A stretch of DNA of 64,000 nucleotides, from contig NZ_CP039646.1 of NCBI RefSeq assembly GCF_004923315.1, positions 129,001 to 193,000 of the forward strand, in the 5' to 3' direction. Origin of the DNA: Azospirillum sp. TSA2s (GTDB taxonomy: Bacteria > Pseudomonadota > Alphaproteobacteria > Azospirillales > Azospirillaceae). A program made the position numbers and the translations under genes. Below the pieces are notes generated by a model. The model saw only the letters and a list, made by a program, of their open reading frames with translations. It searched no databases and was not told the origin of the DNA. Positions 33,282 through 41,387 of this stretch are shown piece by piece (the first letter of the stretch is position 1; each line of letters starts with the position of its first letter).

Positions 33282-35071
33282 AGCCGACACCGGTGGTGTT
33301 CGATGGTTGTTTCGGATGGCTGCATCCGGCGCAGGGCCTGCGCGGGGTGGTCCTGTGCGGTGCCTACGGCTATGAAGAGCTGTGCGCGCACCGCGCCTGG
33401 AGAAGCTTCGCCGAAGGGCTGGCCGCGGCCGGGTTGCCGACGTTGCGTTTCGATTATCCCGGATCCGGCGATTCGGCCGGGGAAGACAGCGACCCCGACC
33501 GGGTGCGCGCCTGGGTGGACGGCGTCAAGGCGGCGGTCCGCCGCCTGCGCGAGGACACCGGCGTCACCGAACTGACCTTGGTCGGCTACCGCATGGGCTC
33601 GCTGCTCGCCACCGCGGCGGCGCAGGAACTGGCGGAAGAGGGGCAGGGCGTCGACACGCTGGCTCTGGTGTCGCCGATCACCTCGGGCCGCAAGGCGCTG
33701 CGTGAACTCCAGACCCTGGCGGCCATCGTGCTGCGTCCGGTCTGCAATCCGGAGCCGCCGGAACGCGCCTCCTGGCTGAACGTGATCGGCATGCCGGTGA
33801 CGCCCGAAACGGCGCTGGCGCTGGGTGCCCTCAACCCGTTCGACCGGCCGGCGCTGCCCGCCCCGCGCATCCTGATCGCCGACCGTCCGGAGGGGAAGAC
33901 GCCGGTGAAGCTCGCCACCCGTTGGCGCGCCATGGGGGCGGTGGCGGAGCCGATGGGCGTCAGCGGCGTGATGGAACTGGTCCAGCAGCCCCAGGGCGCC
34001 CAGGCCGCCGCGGTGCTGGACCCGGTCCTGCGCTGGATCGCCGCCGGCCCGATCGCCAGCGGCGCCACCCCGCCGCCAGACCGCCCGGCCGGCCTGATGA
34101 TGCCGACCGCGGTCGAACGTCCGGTCTTCTTCGGGTCGGCGCCGGAGCTGTTCGGCATCTATTGCACCCCGGTCCTGGCCGATCCCGCCGGCAACCGGCC
34201 GGCCATCCTGTTCCTGAACAGCGGCGCCACCCACCATGTCGGCTCCGGCCGAGCCACCGTGGTCCAGGCGCGGCGGCTGGCGGCGCGCGGCTATGCCTCG
34301 CTCAGGATCGACGCGGCCGGCATCGGCGACAGCCCCGATCGGCCCGGCTTCCCGGACAATCTGCTCTACAACAAGGAGGTGATCACCGACGTCCGCGCCG
34401 CGCTGAACTGGCTGGAGGGGCAGGGGCACGAGCGCGTCGTCGTCATCGGCCTGTGCGCCGGCGGCACGCCGGCCCTGCATGCCGGCCTGGGCGACGACCG
34501 CGTGGTCGGGCAGATCGTGCTGAATCCCGGCCGGTTCGAGCTGGGCGGCGGCATCGCCGTCATGGATCTGATGCGGTCGGTGGCCTTCCGCTCCACCAAG
34601 GAATATCTGCTGGAGGCGCTGAAGCCGGCCCGGCTGCGCGCCAGCATCCGCAAGCCCGCCCGGACGATCGGGCTGGCCAAGCGTCTGACCGGCCGCTTCG
34701 TCCGCAAGCTGCTTCTCCGCACCGGCCTGACCCGCCACGCCCTGCGCATGTTCCGCCGCCTGTCGGCGGAAGGCCGGCGGGTGCTGGTGGTCTACAGCAG
34801 CGGCGACATGACGCTGGCCGAATTCTACCTGCATCTCGGCGAGGGCGGCCGCGCCCTGGACGGCCTGCCCGGCATCGAGGTGGTCTATCTCGACCGCTCC
34901 GACCACAGCCTGACGGTGTGGGAAGCGCGCGACCGTTTGGACCGCCTGATCGACCGCCATCTGACCTGCCTGGAAACCGCCGCCCACTCAGATCCCGCCG
35001 CCTGCGGCCTCGCCGGCTGGAGCCTTGGCCTGCCATCGGGGGGCCTGCCGTCCGGCGAGCGGGTGGGGTAG
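33278..35071 (+). CDS. Tandem alpha/beta-hydrolase protein of the carrier-protein operon
   Basis: This 597-residue protein holds two alpha/beta-hydrolase domains. The first (about 1-260) has GYRMG (residues 103-107) where the nucleophile elbow G-x-S-x-G should be; Arg replaces the Ser, so this half is probably inactive as an esterase. The second (about 280-590) has GLCAG with Cys393 at the elbow, as in some thioesterases and dienelactone-type hydrolases. A similar pair, one with GxRxG and one with GLCxG, is known as separate proteins of exosortase-A gene clusters. It could release or transfer the product from the carrier (inference). It is the last gene of the operon. Confidence 0.8.
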   Translation: MKPTPVVFDGCFGWLHPAQGLRGVVLCGAYGYEELCAHRAWRSFAEGLAAAGLPTLRFDYPGSGDSAGEDSDPDRVRAWVDGVKAAVRRLREDTGVTELTLVGYRMGSLLATAAAQELAEEGQGVDTLALVSPITSGRKALRELQTLAAIVLRPVCNPEPPERASWLNVIGMPVTPETALALGALNPFDRPALPAPRILIADRPEGKTPVKLATRWRAMGAVAEPMGVSGVMELVQQPQGAQAAAVLDPVLRWIAAGPIASGATPPPDRPAGLMMPTAVERPVFFGSAPELFGIYCTPVLADPAGNRPAILFLNSGATHHVGSGRATVVQARRLAARGYASLRIDAAGIGDSPDRPGFPDNLLYNKEVITDVRAALNWLEGQGHERVVVIGLCAGGTPALHAGLGDDRVVGQIVLNPGRFELGGGIAVMDLMRSVAFRSTKEYLLEALKPARLRASIRKPARTIGLAKRLTGRFVRKLLLRTGLTRHALRMFRRLSAEGRRVLVVYSSGDMTLAEFYLHLGEGGRALDGLPGIEVVYLDRSDHSLTVWEARDRLDRLIDRHLTCLETAAHSDPAACGLAGWSLGLPSGGLPSGERVG

Positions 35072-35089
35072 GGGCGGGGTGAAAAGCCG

Positions 35090-35527
35090 CTAGTCCGTCC
35101 GGCGCACGGCCCCAGCACGGCGCGCCTTGACGAGTGCGATGAATTTCTGGCGGAGATCGTTGAAGAAGCGGGCGGGCAGCAAGCCATAGGCGACGCTGCC
35201 TGCATCGTCCGGACGCGCCGGGCGTAGATCCGGACCAGGCCACACGAACCGGTTCGCTTCCGTCAGCACCACCCAGGATCGTTCGGTGTCGAGGCCGAGC
35301 CGGACTTTCGTCGCAGCAGGGATTTCAACAGCTGAAGCCAAGTCCGCTGGCGGGGAATGCGTGATTGGCAGGACCGTCACGCAAAGATCGCCCTCTTCCG
35401 TTATGGTCGTCAGGACGACGGCGCAGGGGCGATCCTTGACCCCTTCCTCCTATCCGCGCAGATGCTCCGCCCGCCAGAGATAGCTGTAGCGGATGACGAG
35501 ACCGGGGACAGGGGTTGGAAACGGCAC
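35090..35527 (-). pseudogene. PemK/MazF-like toxin, broken by an in-frame TAG
   Basis: Reading from the GTG at 35527, 5 bases after the antitoxin stop, the frame gives VPFPTPVPGLVIRYSYLWRA and continues EHLRG, then TAG at 35450-35452 (codon 26), then EEGVKDRPCAVVL in the same frame and on to the stop at 35090. The downstream part has the PemK-type features DRPCAVVL and an alpha-helical end. In related toxins that codon is usually Gln, and CAG to TAG needs one base change. The rest of the frame is intact, so the loss is recent, or the stop is read through. A restart at GTG 35380 would lack the active-site N terminus. Confidence 0.8.
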
Positions 35528-35532
35528 GGCTT

Positions 35533-35802
35533 TTACGATATCGGGGGAAGCTCGTCGTCGAAGGCGCCTGCGTCGGCTGGAGGGTGGGCGGATTCAAGCG
35601 CAGCAATGTCGGCTTCGGTGAAGTCCTCCGGCACCATGACACGTCGTTCCCGCCGCTTCAAGCGACGGTACTCTTCGGTCGAGATCAGCACCGTGCTTTG
35701 CCGCCCATCACGTGTGACGGTGACAGGCTGGCTCAAAGCAATGTCCTGGTATCGGCTGATGTCGCGTTGAAACTCGGCGTCCGACACCCTGATGACGGCC
35801 AT
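35533..35802 (-). CDS. Phd/YefM-type antitoxin
   Basis: The 89-residue protein begins MAVIRVSDAEFQRDISRYQD, the DNA-binding N-terminal half of Phd/YefM antitoxins, then PVTVTRDGRQSTVLISTEEYRRLK, the core strand-helix. The acidic C terminus (FTEADIAALESAHPP...FDDELPP) is the part that normally wraps the toxin. Such proteins repress their own operon. It is followed after 5 bases by the broken PemK-like toxin, so it may now be an orphan antitoxin. The order antitoxin-toxin is normal. Confidence 0.88.
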   Translation of the reverse strand: MAVIRVSDAEFQRDISRYQDIALSQPVTVTRDGRQSTVLISTEEYRRLKRRERRVMVPEDFTEADIAALESAHPPADAGAFDDELPPIS

Positions 35803-35869
35803 GGCACTTACCCTCTGCAGACCTCAAAAAGTTAGAGGTGCTGCGTGAGTTTGTCCAGTTCCCCTCCGC

Positions 35870-37108
35870 CTACCCCAGCAGCTCCGCCAGCGACCGCGCC
35901 ACCACCTGGGTCGCCCGGCGCAGGTCCTCCAGCACCAGCTTCTCGTCGGCGCGGTGGCCGTTGGCCTCCAGCAGGTCGCGCGGGCCGGCGCCGTAGAGGA
36001 TGGTGGGGATGCCGGCTTCCGAATAATGGCGGGCGTCGGTGTAGAGCGGAATGCCGTTCTGGCCGACCGGCACACCCAGCACCTCCTGCGCGTGCGCCGC
36101 GAACAGCGCGGCCAGCCGCGGCGCGTCGCCGACCGAGCGGAAGGGGCGGGCCAGCAGGATGCGGCGGATGGTGACGCGGATGCCCTCCCGGCCGGCGGCG
36201 GCGCGCTCGATCAGGCTGCGCAGCTCGGCCTCGACCTCCGCCGGATTCTCCTCCGGGATCATGCGGCGGTCGAGGCGGAAGGTGACGCGGTCGGGCACCA
36301 CGTTGGTGTTGATGCCGCCCTGGATCAGCCCGACGGTCAGCGACGGGCAGGTGATGCCGGTGACGGCGGAGCGCCGCGTCGCCAGTTCCGGCCGGTGGGC
36401 GTAGAGCGCGATCAGGATGCCGGTCGCCGCCTCCAGCGCGTCATGGCCGGTGTCGGGGCGGGCGGCATGGGCGGACTTGCCGTCGACCTGCACCTCCAGA
36501 TGCAGGCAGCCGTTGTGCCCGGTCACCACCGAATAGGCGAAGCTGGCCGACACCGCATAGTCCGGCTTGGAAATCCCCTGGTCGAGCAGCCATTTCGGCC
36601 CGATCTCGCCGCCGGCCTCCTCGTCATAGGTCAGGTGCAGCTCGACCGTTCCCTTCAGCGGGGCTCCGCTTGCCATCAGCGCCTGCAGGGCGAAGGCGTA
36701 GGTGGCGAAGTCCGACTTCGACACCGCCACGCCGCGGCCATACATCACGCCGTCGCGGATCTCGGCGCCATACGGATCGCTCGACCAGCCCTCACCCGGC
36801 GGCACCACGTCGCCATGGGCGTTCAATGCAACGGTCGGCCCATCGCCGAAGCGGTGGCGGATCACCAGATTGGTGGCGCTGATCATGCCGTTGGCCCGCA
36901 CCAGCTCGGCCGGCACCGGGTGGCGTTCCACCGTGAAGCCCATCGCCTCCAGCAGTTCGGCGGCGCGGACGGCATGGGGGGCGCAGTCGCCGGGGGGATT
37001 GTCGGACGGCACCTTCACCAGCTCCGCCAGGAAACGGACCTCGTCGTCGAAGCGGGCATTGACCGCCTCATCCAGAGTGGCGGCGAGGGAGGGGGGCAGG
37101 TCGGTCAT
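35870..37108 (-). CDS. M20 family metallopeptidase/deacylase (ArgE/DapE-like)
   Basis: M20 enzymes use two zinc ions to cleave N-acyl amino acids or peptides. The 412-residue product has NAHGDVVPPGEGW (zinc-binding H..D), YDEEAGGE (catalytic Glu and zinc ligand), a lid domain with GKSAHAARPDTG and a C-terminal zinc His in ARHYSEAG. The ATG at 37108 is chosen because the upstream frame overlaps the neighbouring gene and is low in homology. It lies 13 bases after the second amidohydrolase gene, so the two are an operon. The substrate is unknown. Confidence 0.85.
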   Translation of the reverse strand: MTDLPPSLAATLDEAVNARFDDEVRFLAELVKVPSDNPPGDCAPHAVRAAELLEAMGFTVERHPVPAELVRANGMISATNLVIRHRFGDGPTVALNAHGDVVPPGEGWSSDPYGAEIRDGVMYGRGVAVSKSDFATYAFALQALMASGAPLKGTVELHLTYDEEAGGEIGPKWLLDQGISKPDYAVSASFAYSVVTGHNGCLHLEVQVDGKSAHAARPDTGHDALEAATGILIALYAHRPELATRRSAVTGITCPSLTVGLIQGGINTNVVPDRVTFRLDRRMIPEENPAEVEAELRSLIERAAAGREGIRVTIRRILLARPFRSVGDAPRLAALFAAHAQEVLGVPVGQNGIPLYTDARHYSEAGIPTILYGAGPRDLLEANGHRADEKLVLEDLRRATQVVARSLAELLG

Positions 37109-37121
37109 GGCAGGCGGTCCG

Positions 37122-38375
37122 TCACGGGATGGAGGGGGAGGTAGCAGGCTGGAAATGGTCGACGAAGCGGGCGAGCACGCGGACGCCGGCTTCGGCATCG
37201 GCGGCGGTGATGCGTTCGGCCGGGTTGTGCGATATGCCGCGTTCGCAGCGCACGAACAGCATGGCGATGTCGGTCAGTGCGGCCATCGCCATGGCATCGT
37301 GGCCGGCGCCGCTCGGCAGCTCCGGCGCGTCCACTCCTTCGGCTGCGGCCGCGTCGGCGAACTGCGCCATCAGCGCGGGGTGACAGGCCACCGCCGGGCT
37401 TTCATGCAGCGTCTCGAAGCCGATGGCGACGCCGCGCGCATCGGCGATGGCCTCCAACCGGGCGCGGACGGCGCCGACCCGCTCCAGCCGCAGTCCATCG
37501 CGGTCGGCGCGCAGGTCGGTGGTGAAGCGGACCTTGCCGGGAATGACGTTGGTGGCACCGGGCGACGCCTCGATCCGGCCGACGGTGCCGACCAGCCGCT
37601 CCTGCCCGGAGCAGAGCTGCTCCACCGCCAGGATCATCTCGGCGGCTGCCGCCAGCGCATCGCGCCGCAGGGTCATCGGCACGGTGCCGGCATGGCCGGC
37701 CATCCCCTCCACCGTCACCGCCAGCCGGGTGGCGCCGGCGATGGCGGTGACGATTCCGACCGGCCGGCCCAGCGCCTCCAGCACCGGCCCTTGCTCGATG
37801 TGCAGTTCGACATAGGCCAGCACGGCGTGCGCCTCGTAGGCCGCGCTCGCCCAGGCGGCGGGGTCGAGTCCGAAGGCGGCCATGGCGTCGGCCAGCCGCG
37901 TGCCGGCGGCGTCGCGCGTCTCCAGAACCGCCGGGTCGAAGGTGCCGGCGATGGCGCGGCTGCCGATCAGGGTCGATTGGAACCGCGTGCCCTCCTCGTC
38001 GCCGAAGCCGATCACCTCGACGGCGAAGGGCAGGCGCCGGCGGCGGGCGTTCAGGTCGGCGACGACGGCGATGCCGCTCAGCACGCCCAGCATGCCGTCA
38101 TAGCGCCCGGCATCGCGCACGGTGTCGAGGTGGGAGCCGATCAGCAGCGCCGGCAGTCCGGGTTGGTCGCCCTCGTAGCGGCCGATGACGTTGCCGACCG
38201 CATCCTCGCGTACGCTCATTCCCGCCTCGCGCATCCAACCGGCGACGAGGTCGTTGGCGCGGCGGTGTTCCGGCGTCAGGTAAAGGCGCGATAGCCGGTC
38301 GTCCTCGGCGCTGATCGCCGCCAGCGCGTCGATGCGGTCGAGAAGGGCCGGTCCAGAGAGCGGGGATTCGGGCAT
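37122..38375 (-). CDS. Zn-dependent amidase (N-carbamoyl-amino-acid hydrolase/allantoate amidohydrolase family)
   Basis: The 417-residue product belongs to the M20 branch that hydrolyses N-carbamoyl-L-amino acids or allantoate. It has the family pattern GSHLDTVRDAGRYDG (His and bridging Asp), FGDEEGTRF (Glu pair), LHIEQGPVLEA, and SGAGHDAMAMA near the C terminus. These are all four metal-binding and substrate blocks. Which substrate is used cannot be decided. With the adjacent M20 gene it may form an amino-acid or ureide degradation pair. Confidence 0.88.
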   Translation of the reverse strand: MPESPLSGPALLDRIDALAAISAEDDRLSRLYLTPEHRRANDLVAGWMREAGMSVREDAVGNVIGRYEGDQPGLPALLIGSHLDTVRDAGRYDGMLGVLSGIAVVADLNARRRRLPFAVEVIGFGDEEGTRFQSTLIGSRAIAGTFDPAVLETRDAAGTRLADAMAAFGLDPAAWASAAYEAHAVLAYVELHIEQGPVLEALGRPVGIVTAIAGATRLAVTVEGMAGHAGTVPMTLRRDALAAAAEMILAVEQLCSGQERLVGTVGRIEASPGATNVIPGKVRFTTDLRADRDGLRLERVGAVRARLEAIADARGVAIGFETLHESPAVACHPALMAQFADAAAAEGVDAPELPSGAGHDAMAMAALTDIAMLFVRCERGISHNPAERITAADAEAGVRVLARFVDHFQPATSPSIP

Positions 38376-38681
38376 CGGCGGGTCCGGACTGCGCTGGGGA
38401 AACGGGACGATGCCCCCGGTTATACGCCGAAGCCGCCGCTCCGCCCTAGCCCCCGGCCGGTGAAGACAGTTTCAAAGAATCCCGGAAAGGGGGCGTCCGG
38501 CGTCTTCCGATCATGCCGCAGCGCAAAAAGACAGGAGAAAGATCGTTGGAGGTGCCGAATATTGCCTACCACCCTCTGGAAGGCCGGTCACAGACTTCAT
38601 AAATGAAGCGGAACAAAATCTGCCGGTGAATCCATATTTTTGCTGCGAGTGCGAAAGAAACTGCTGAGGGGAGGTGCGTCC
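38376..38681. other. Gene-free stretch upstream of a small hypothetical gene
   Basis: These 306 bases lie between two divergent genes and should hold both promoters. CTTCAT (38595-38600) and ATGAAG (38603-38608) form an almost perfect palindrome that could be an operator for the 38682 gene. A 29-codon open frame (38513-38602) has no homology or coupling and is not called. Confidence 0.4.
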
Positions 38682-38993
38682 ATGACGTCTTTCGATCCCG
38701 ACATGCCTTTCGAGAACGCAACGCCGATTGGCCGCCCGCTGGGTGGGCGAGGTGGCGGCCTTTGGTTCAACGACCGCACCGAACTGGCCCAGGCCCGCAC
38801 GCTGGCGGGTTGGATCATGATTCTGGCCGAAGACCGCGGGCTGGACGACCGCCAACTGGCCGTCGCCACCGGGCTCGACCTGGAGGATGTGCGGGCGGTG
38901 CGGGAGGGAGCGGTGGCGATGCTGCCGCCGCGATTGCTGAACGGCGCGCTGGCAAGGCTGGAGGGCCGAAACGACGAAGGGCGGCTGCAATAG
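38682..38993 (+). CDS. Hypothetical protein with helix-turn-helix-like middle, 103 aa
   Basis: GGGGAGG lies 7 bases before the ATG. The middle (ARTLAGWIMILAEDRGLDDRQLAVATGLDLEDVRAVREG) has the spacing of an XRE-type helix-turn-helix, although it is not a strong match. The N terminus is Gly/Arg-rich (GRPLGGRGGGLWF). No other domain is visible. An 11-bp inverted repeat spans its stop codon. It may be a small regulator specific to this group of bacteria. Confidence 0.6.
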   Translation: MTSFDPDMPFENATPIGRPLGGRGGGLWFNDRTELAQARTLAGWIMILAEDRGLDDRQLAVATGLDLEDVRAVREGAVAMLPPRLLNGALARLEGRNDEGRLQ

Positions 38994-39009
38994 CTGCAAG
39001 CCGCCCTTC
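38976..39009. terminator. Hairpin between convergent small genes
   Basis: GAAGGGCGGCT (38976-38986) pairs perfectly with AGCCGCCCTTC (38999-39009). The stop codon of the preceding gene lies in the loop. There is no T run, but the 11-bp G/C stem between converging genes suggests a shared 3' end structure. Confidence 0.55.
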
Positions 39010-39037
39010 CGAACGCTGAAAATACCGAGGCGTCGCG

Positions 39038-39247
39038 TCAGGCGACGGCCAGCACGTCCACATACATGTTGGCCGGGGCCGACAGGTGGATGCGGTACAG
39101 CATGCCGGACTGGTCGACGATGATGTCGGCGACCGGGTTCTTGGTCGACAGGTCGGTCACCGCGGCGCGGACATTGCGCGGCAGTTGGTCCAGCGCGACG
39201 TCGCGGTAACCGGACTTGTCGGAAAGCTTGATGGTCTTGTTGCCCAT
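39038..39247 (-). CDS. Small hypothetical protein, 69 aa
   Basis: The product, MGNKTIKLSDKSGYRDVALD followed by QLPRNVRAAVTDLSTKNPVADIIVDQSG, looks like a compact alpha/beta domain. Similar short proteins occur in Azospirillum-like genomes, but no function is known to me. It is a single gene with an apparent promoter region upstream (39248-39310) and converges on the 38682 gene. Confidence 0.65.
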   Translation of the reverse strand: MGNKTIKLSDKSGYRDVALDQLPRNVRAAVTDLSTKNPVADIIVDQSGMLYRIHLSAPANMYVDVLAVA

Positions 39248-39414
39248 GATGGCAGCTGCTCTGTTCCAGAAGGCTTGAGAGGGGATACTCTATTCGGCAG
39301 CGGGACAATGGTCCCCGCCGGTTAACCAACGGTTAAGCACCCCCTCCGGCTCCCCGATCCTCTGCGCAGGGCAGCAGCGCATCCGGTGCAAGGGGTAGGA
39401 CTCCCCTCCCAACG

Positions 39415-39459
39415 CCTGATCCGGGTTTCGTCGCCAAAGCGGCGTCGTCCCGGACCAGG
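39415..39459. repeat. Long intergenic hairpin after the SDR gene
   Basis: CCTGATCCGGG (39415-39425) and CCCGGACCAGG (39449-39459) pair with one mismatch; the inner bases (CGTCGCC...GCGGCG) can pair as well. It lies downstream of the SDR gene and may stabilise its 3' end or be a dispersed palindromic repeat. Confidence 0.5.
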
Positions 39460-39489
39460 ACCTGATGTGTCATGCCTTGTTCGACGGCA

Positions 39490-40218
39490 TCACACCAGAC
39501 GTCCGCCGCCATCGACGTGCAACACCTCACCGTTCATGTAACTGTTGACGAGCAACAGCAGAATCGCCTGTGCGACCTCGTCGGCTTGGCCAATCCGGCC
39601 GCCGGGCAGGGTCTGGGCGGCCTGGGCGAGCAAGCCGCTGCGCGCGGCCTCGCCCAGGCCATCGAACAGCGGGGTGTCTACAAAGCCCGGCGCGATGACG
39701 TTCACCCGGATGGGCTTCAGTTCCAGCGCAAGAGCCTGCGCCAACGCCTCGATCCCGCGCACTGCCGCGGCCACCACTGAAAGGCCGGCGGCCGGGCGGT
39801 CGGAGAGCTGGCCGCCGGTCAGAACGATGGATCCGGTCGGCGGCATGAGCGGCAAGGCGGCCTTGATGGCGTAGAGCGACCCGGCGATCCGCTCCTGCAG
39901 CGCGGCCAGCAGGACGTCCGGATCGCTGACGGCGAGGGGGCCACCACCCAGGGTGCCGGCGGTGATGACCAGATGGTCGATCGGATCGCCCTTGGCGAAC
40001 ACGGCCTCCACCGCTCGGCGGTCGGTGATGTCGGCAACGGCGGTCCGCGCGCCGAGTGGTGCGGCGGCGATTGCGAGTTTGGCCGGGGTGCGTCCGACGA
40101 GGGTCACGCGGGCGCCGCGGGCGTGCGCCGCAGTGGCGGTGGCAAGGCCGATCCCGGTGGCGCCGCCAAATACGACGACGTGTGCATCCTGCAAGGGGTC
40201 ATGGGTGGTCGGATTCAT
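39490..40218 (-). CDS. Short-chain dehydrogenase-like protein lacking the YxxxK motif
   Basis: The 242-residue product has the Rossmann signature GGATGIGLA (residues 18-26), TAGTLGGGP (NAG-type block) and APGFVDTPLFDG near the end. Where SDR enzymes have Tyr-x3-Lys there is V149-x3-V153 (SVVAAAVRGIEAL). A normal SDR reaction is therefore unlikely; this variant is widespread among SDRs of unknown activity. The ATG at 40218 is chosen over an upstream TTG; AAGG is 9 bases before it. It is divergent from a LysR regulator, which probably controls it. Confidence 0.75.
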   Translation of the reverse strand: MNPTTHDPLQDAHVVVFGGATGIGLATATAAHARGARVTLVGRTPAKLAIAAAPLGARTAVADITDRRAVEAVFAKGDPIDHLVITAGTLGGGPLAVSDPDVLLAALQERIAGSLYAIKAALPLMPPTGSIVLTGGQLSDRPAAGLSVVAAAVRGIEALAQALALELKPIRVNVIAPGFVDTPLFDGLGEAARSGLLAQAAQTLPGGRIGQADEVAQAILLLLVNSYMNGEVLHVDGGGRLV

Positions 40219-40261
40219 GTGAGGGACCTTCAAGCGAGAGGAACGGCTGCTGAACTAGACC

Positions 40262-40281
40262 ATTCCAATTCACCTCGGAAT
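40262..40281. promoter_or_regulatory. LysR-type inverted repeat ATTCC-N10-GGAAT
   Basis: ATTCC at 40262-40266 and GGAAT at 40277-40281 form an inverted repeat with a 10-base spacer, containing the T-N11-A layout typical of LysR-family binding sites. It lies in the short gap between the SDR gene and the divergent LysR gene. Confidence 0.65.
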
Positions 40282-40321
40282 CGGGTACAGCTGACTAGGC
40301 CTTATGCTGTGGAGGCATGAG

Positions 40322-41236
40322 TTGGATCGACTTCAAGCCCTGCGGCTGTTCACGCGCGCCGTCGAACTCGGCAGCTTTTCTGCGGTCGCCCGTGAAGCGC
40401 GCGTCTCCCAGCCGACGGTGAGCAAGGTCATTGCCGCCCTGGAGCGGGATATCGGCGTGCGGCTGATCGAGCGCACCACGACCAGCCTCTCGACCACCAA
40501 TGAAGGCCGGCGCTTCTATCAGCGCTGCCGTCAGCTCGCCGACGACTATGCCGACGCCGTCGCGGAGGTGCGCGGGCAAGCGCAGCAGATGATCGGCAAG
40601 CTTACGGTCAGCGGTCCCCTGGGGCTCGGCGAATTCCGGCTCAACGCGCTGGTGGTGGAGTTTCTGAGCCGGCATTCCGGAATCGAGGTCGAACTGATCT
40701 TGAACGATCGGATGGTCGACCTCGTCGAAGAGGGGATCGATGTCGCGGTCCGGCTAGGAGGACCGTTGCCGCCGGACGCCGTGGCGCGCGAGATCGCGGC
40801 CTCTCCGCGCATACTGGTCGCTTCGCCCGGCTATCTCGCGGGAGCGCCGGCTCTGCGCTGCCCGGATGACGTGGAAAGGCACCCCTACATCGGGTACGCC
40901 GGGCTGGAGCCCCGTGGGAACCTCACCCTTTCCAATGGCGCACAACATGTTTCGGTCGCCACCTCCGGCCCCTACCGGGTCAACAGCTCCCTGTCGCTGC
41001 GGCAGTGCTTTCTCGATGGCATCGGTATCGGCAGCGCGCCGGCTTGGCTGGTTCAGGATTTGGTAGAGAGCGGCGACCTCGTTCGATTGCTGCCGGAGTG
41101 GACATTGCCGTCCCAAAGCGTCCATCTGCTCTACCCGACGCGTCGCTACCTTCCGCGTAGAACCCAGACGTTCCTTCAGTTCATGATGGCGGCCATCCGT
41201 ACCCTTCCGGGATTTGCCCTGCCGGACGCCGCCTGA
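40322..41236 (+). CDS. LysR family transcriptional regulator (TTG start)
   Basis: The N-terminal 60 residues (LQALRLFTRAVELGSFSAVA, then REARVSQPTVSKVIAALERD) are the LysR winged helix-turn-helix, followed by the substrate-binding domain. TTG at 40322 is preferred to ATG at 40304: GGAGG lies 6 bases before the TTG and the family usually begins M-D-R-L-Q-A-L. The gene reads away from the SDR gene, with an inverted repeat between them. The CrgA/AaeR-like branch (responding to quinones or phenolics) is likely but not certain. 304 residues is normal. Confidence 0.87.
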   Translation: MDRLQALRLFTRAVELGSFSAVAREARVSQPTVSKVIAALERDIGVRLIERTTTSLSTTNEGRRFYQRCRQLADDYADAVAEVRGQAQQMIGKLTVSGPLGLGEFRLNALVVEFLSRHSGIEVELILNDRMVDLVEEGIDVAVRLGGPLPPDAVAREIAASPRILVASPGYLAGAPALRCPDDVERHPYIGYAGLEPRGNLTLSNGAQHVSVATSGPYRVNSSLSLRQCFLDGIGIGSAPAWLVQDLVESGDLVRLLPEWTLPSQSVHLLYPTRRYLPRRTQTFLQFMMAAIRTLPGFALPDAA

Positions 41237-41387
41237 TCCGCCGCCGGCCGGGGCGGTTCCGGCACGGCCTTGGCGGAGATTGGAGTTTCACTGGACCGGG
41301 TGCTTGCGGGGGTGCCCCGTGGCCGCACCCGGCCAGAACGGGGACACGTCCGGTGGGCGCCCCCATGCAGGTACTGCCGGAGTCGTG

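Noticed and set aside
38513..38602. 29-codon open frame with a plausible start between two genes
   Set aside because: No coupling to a neighbouring gene, no convincing ribosome-binding site and no sign of a folded product.
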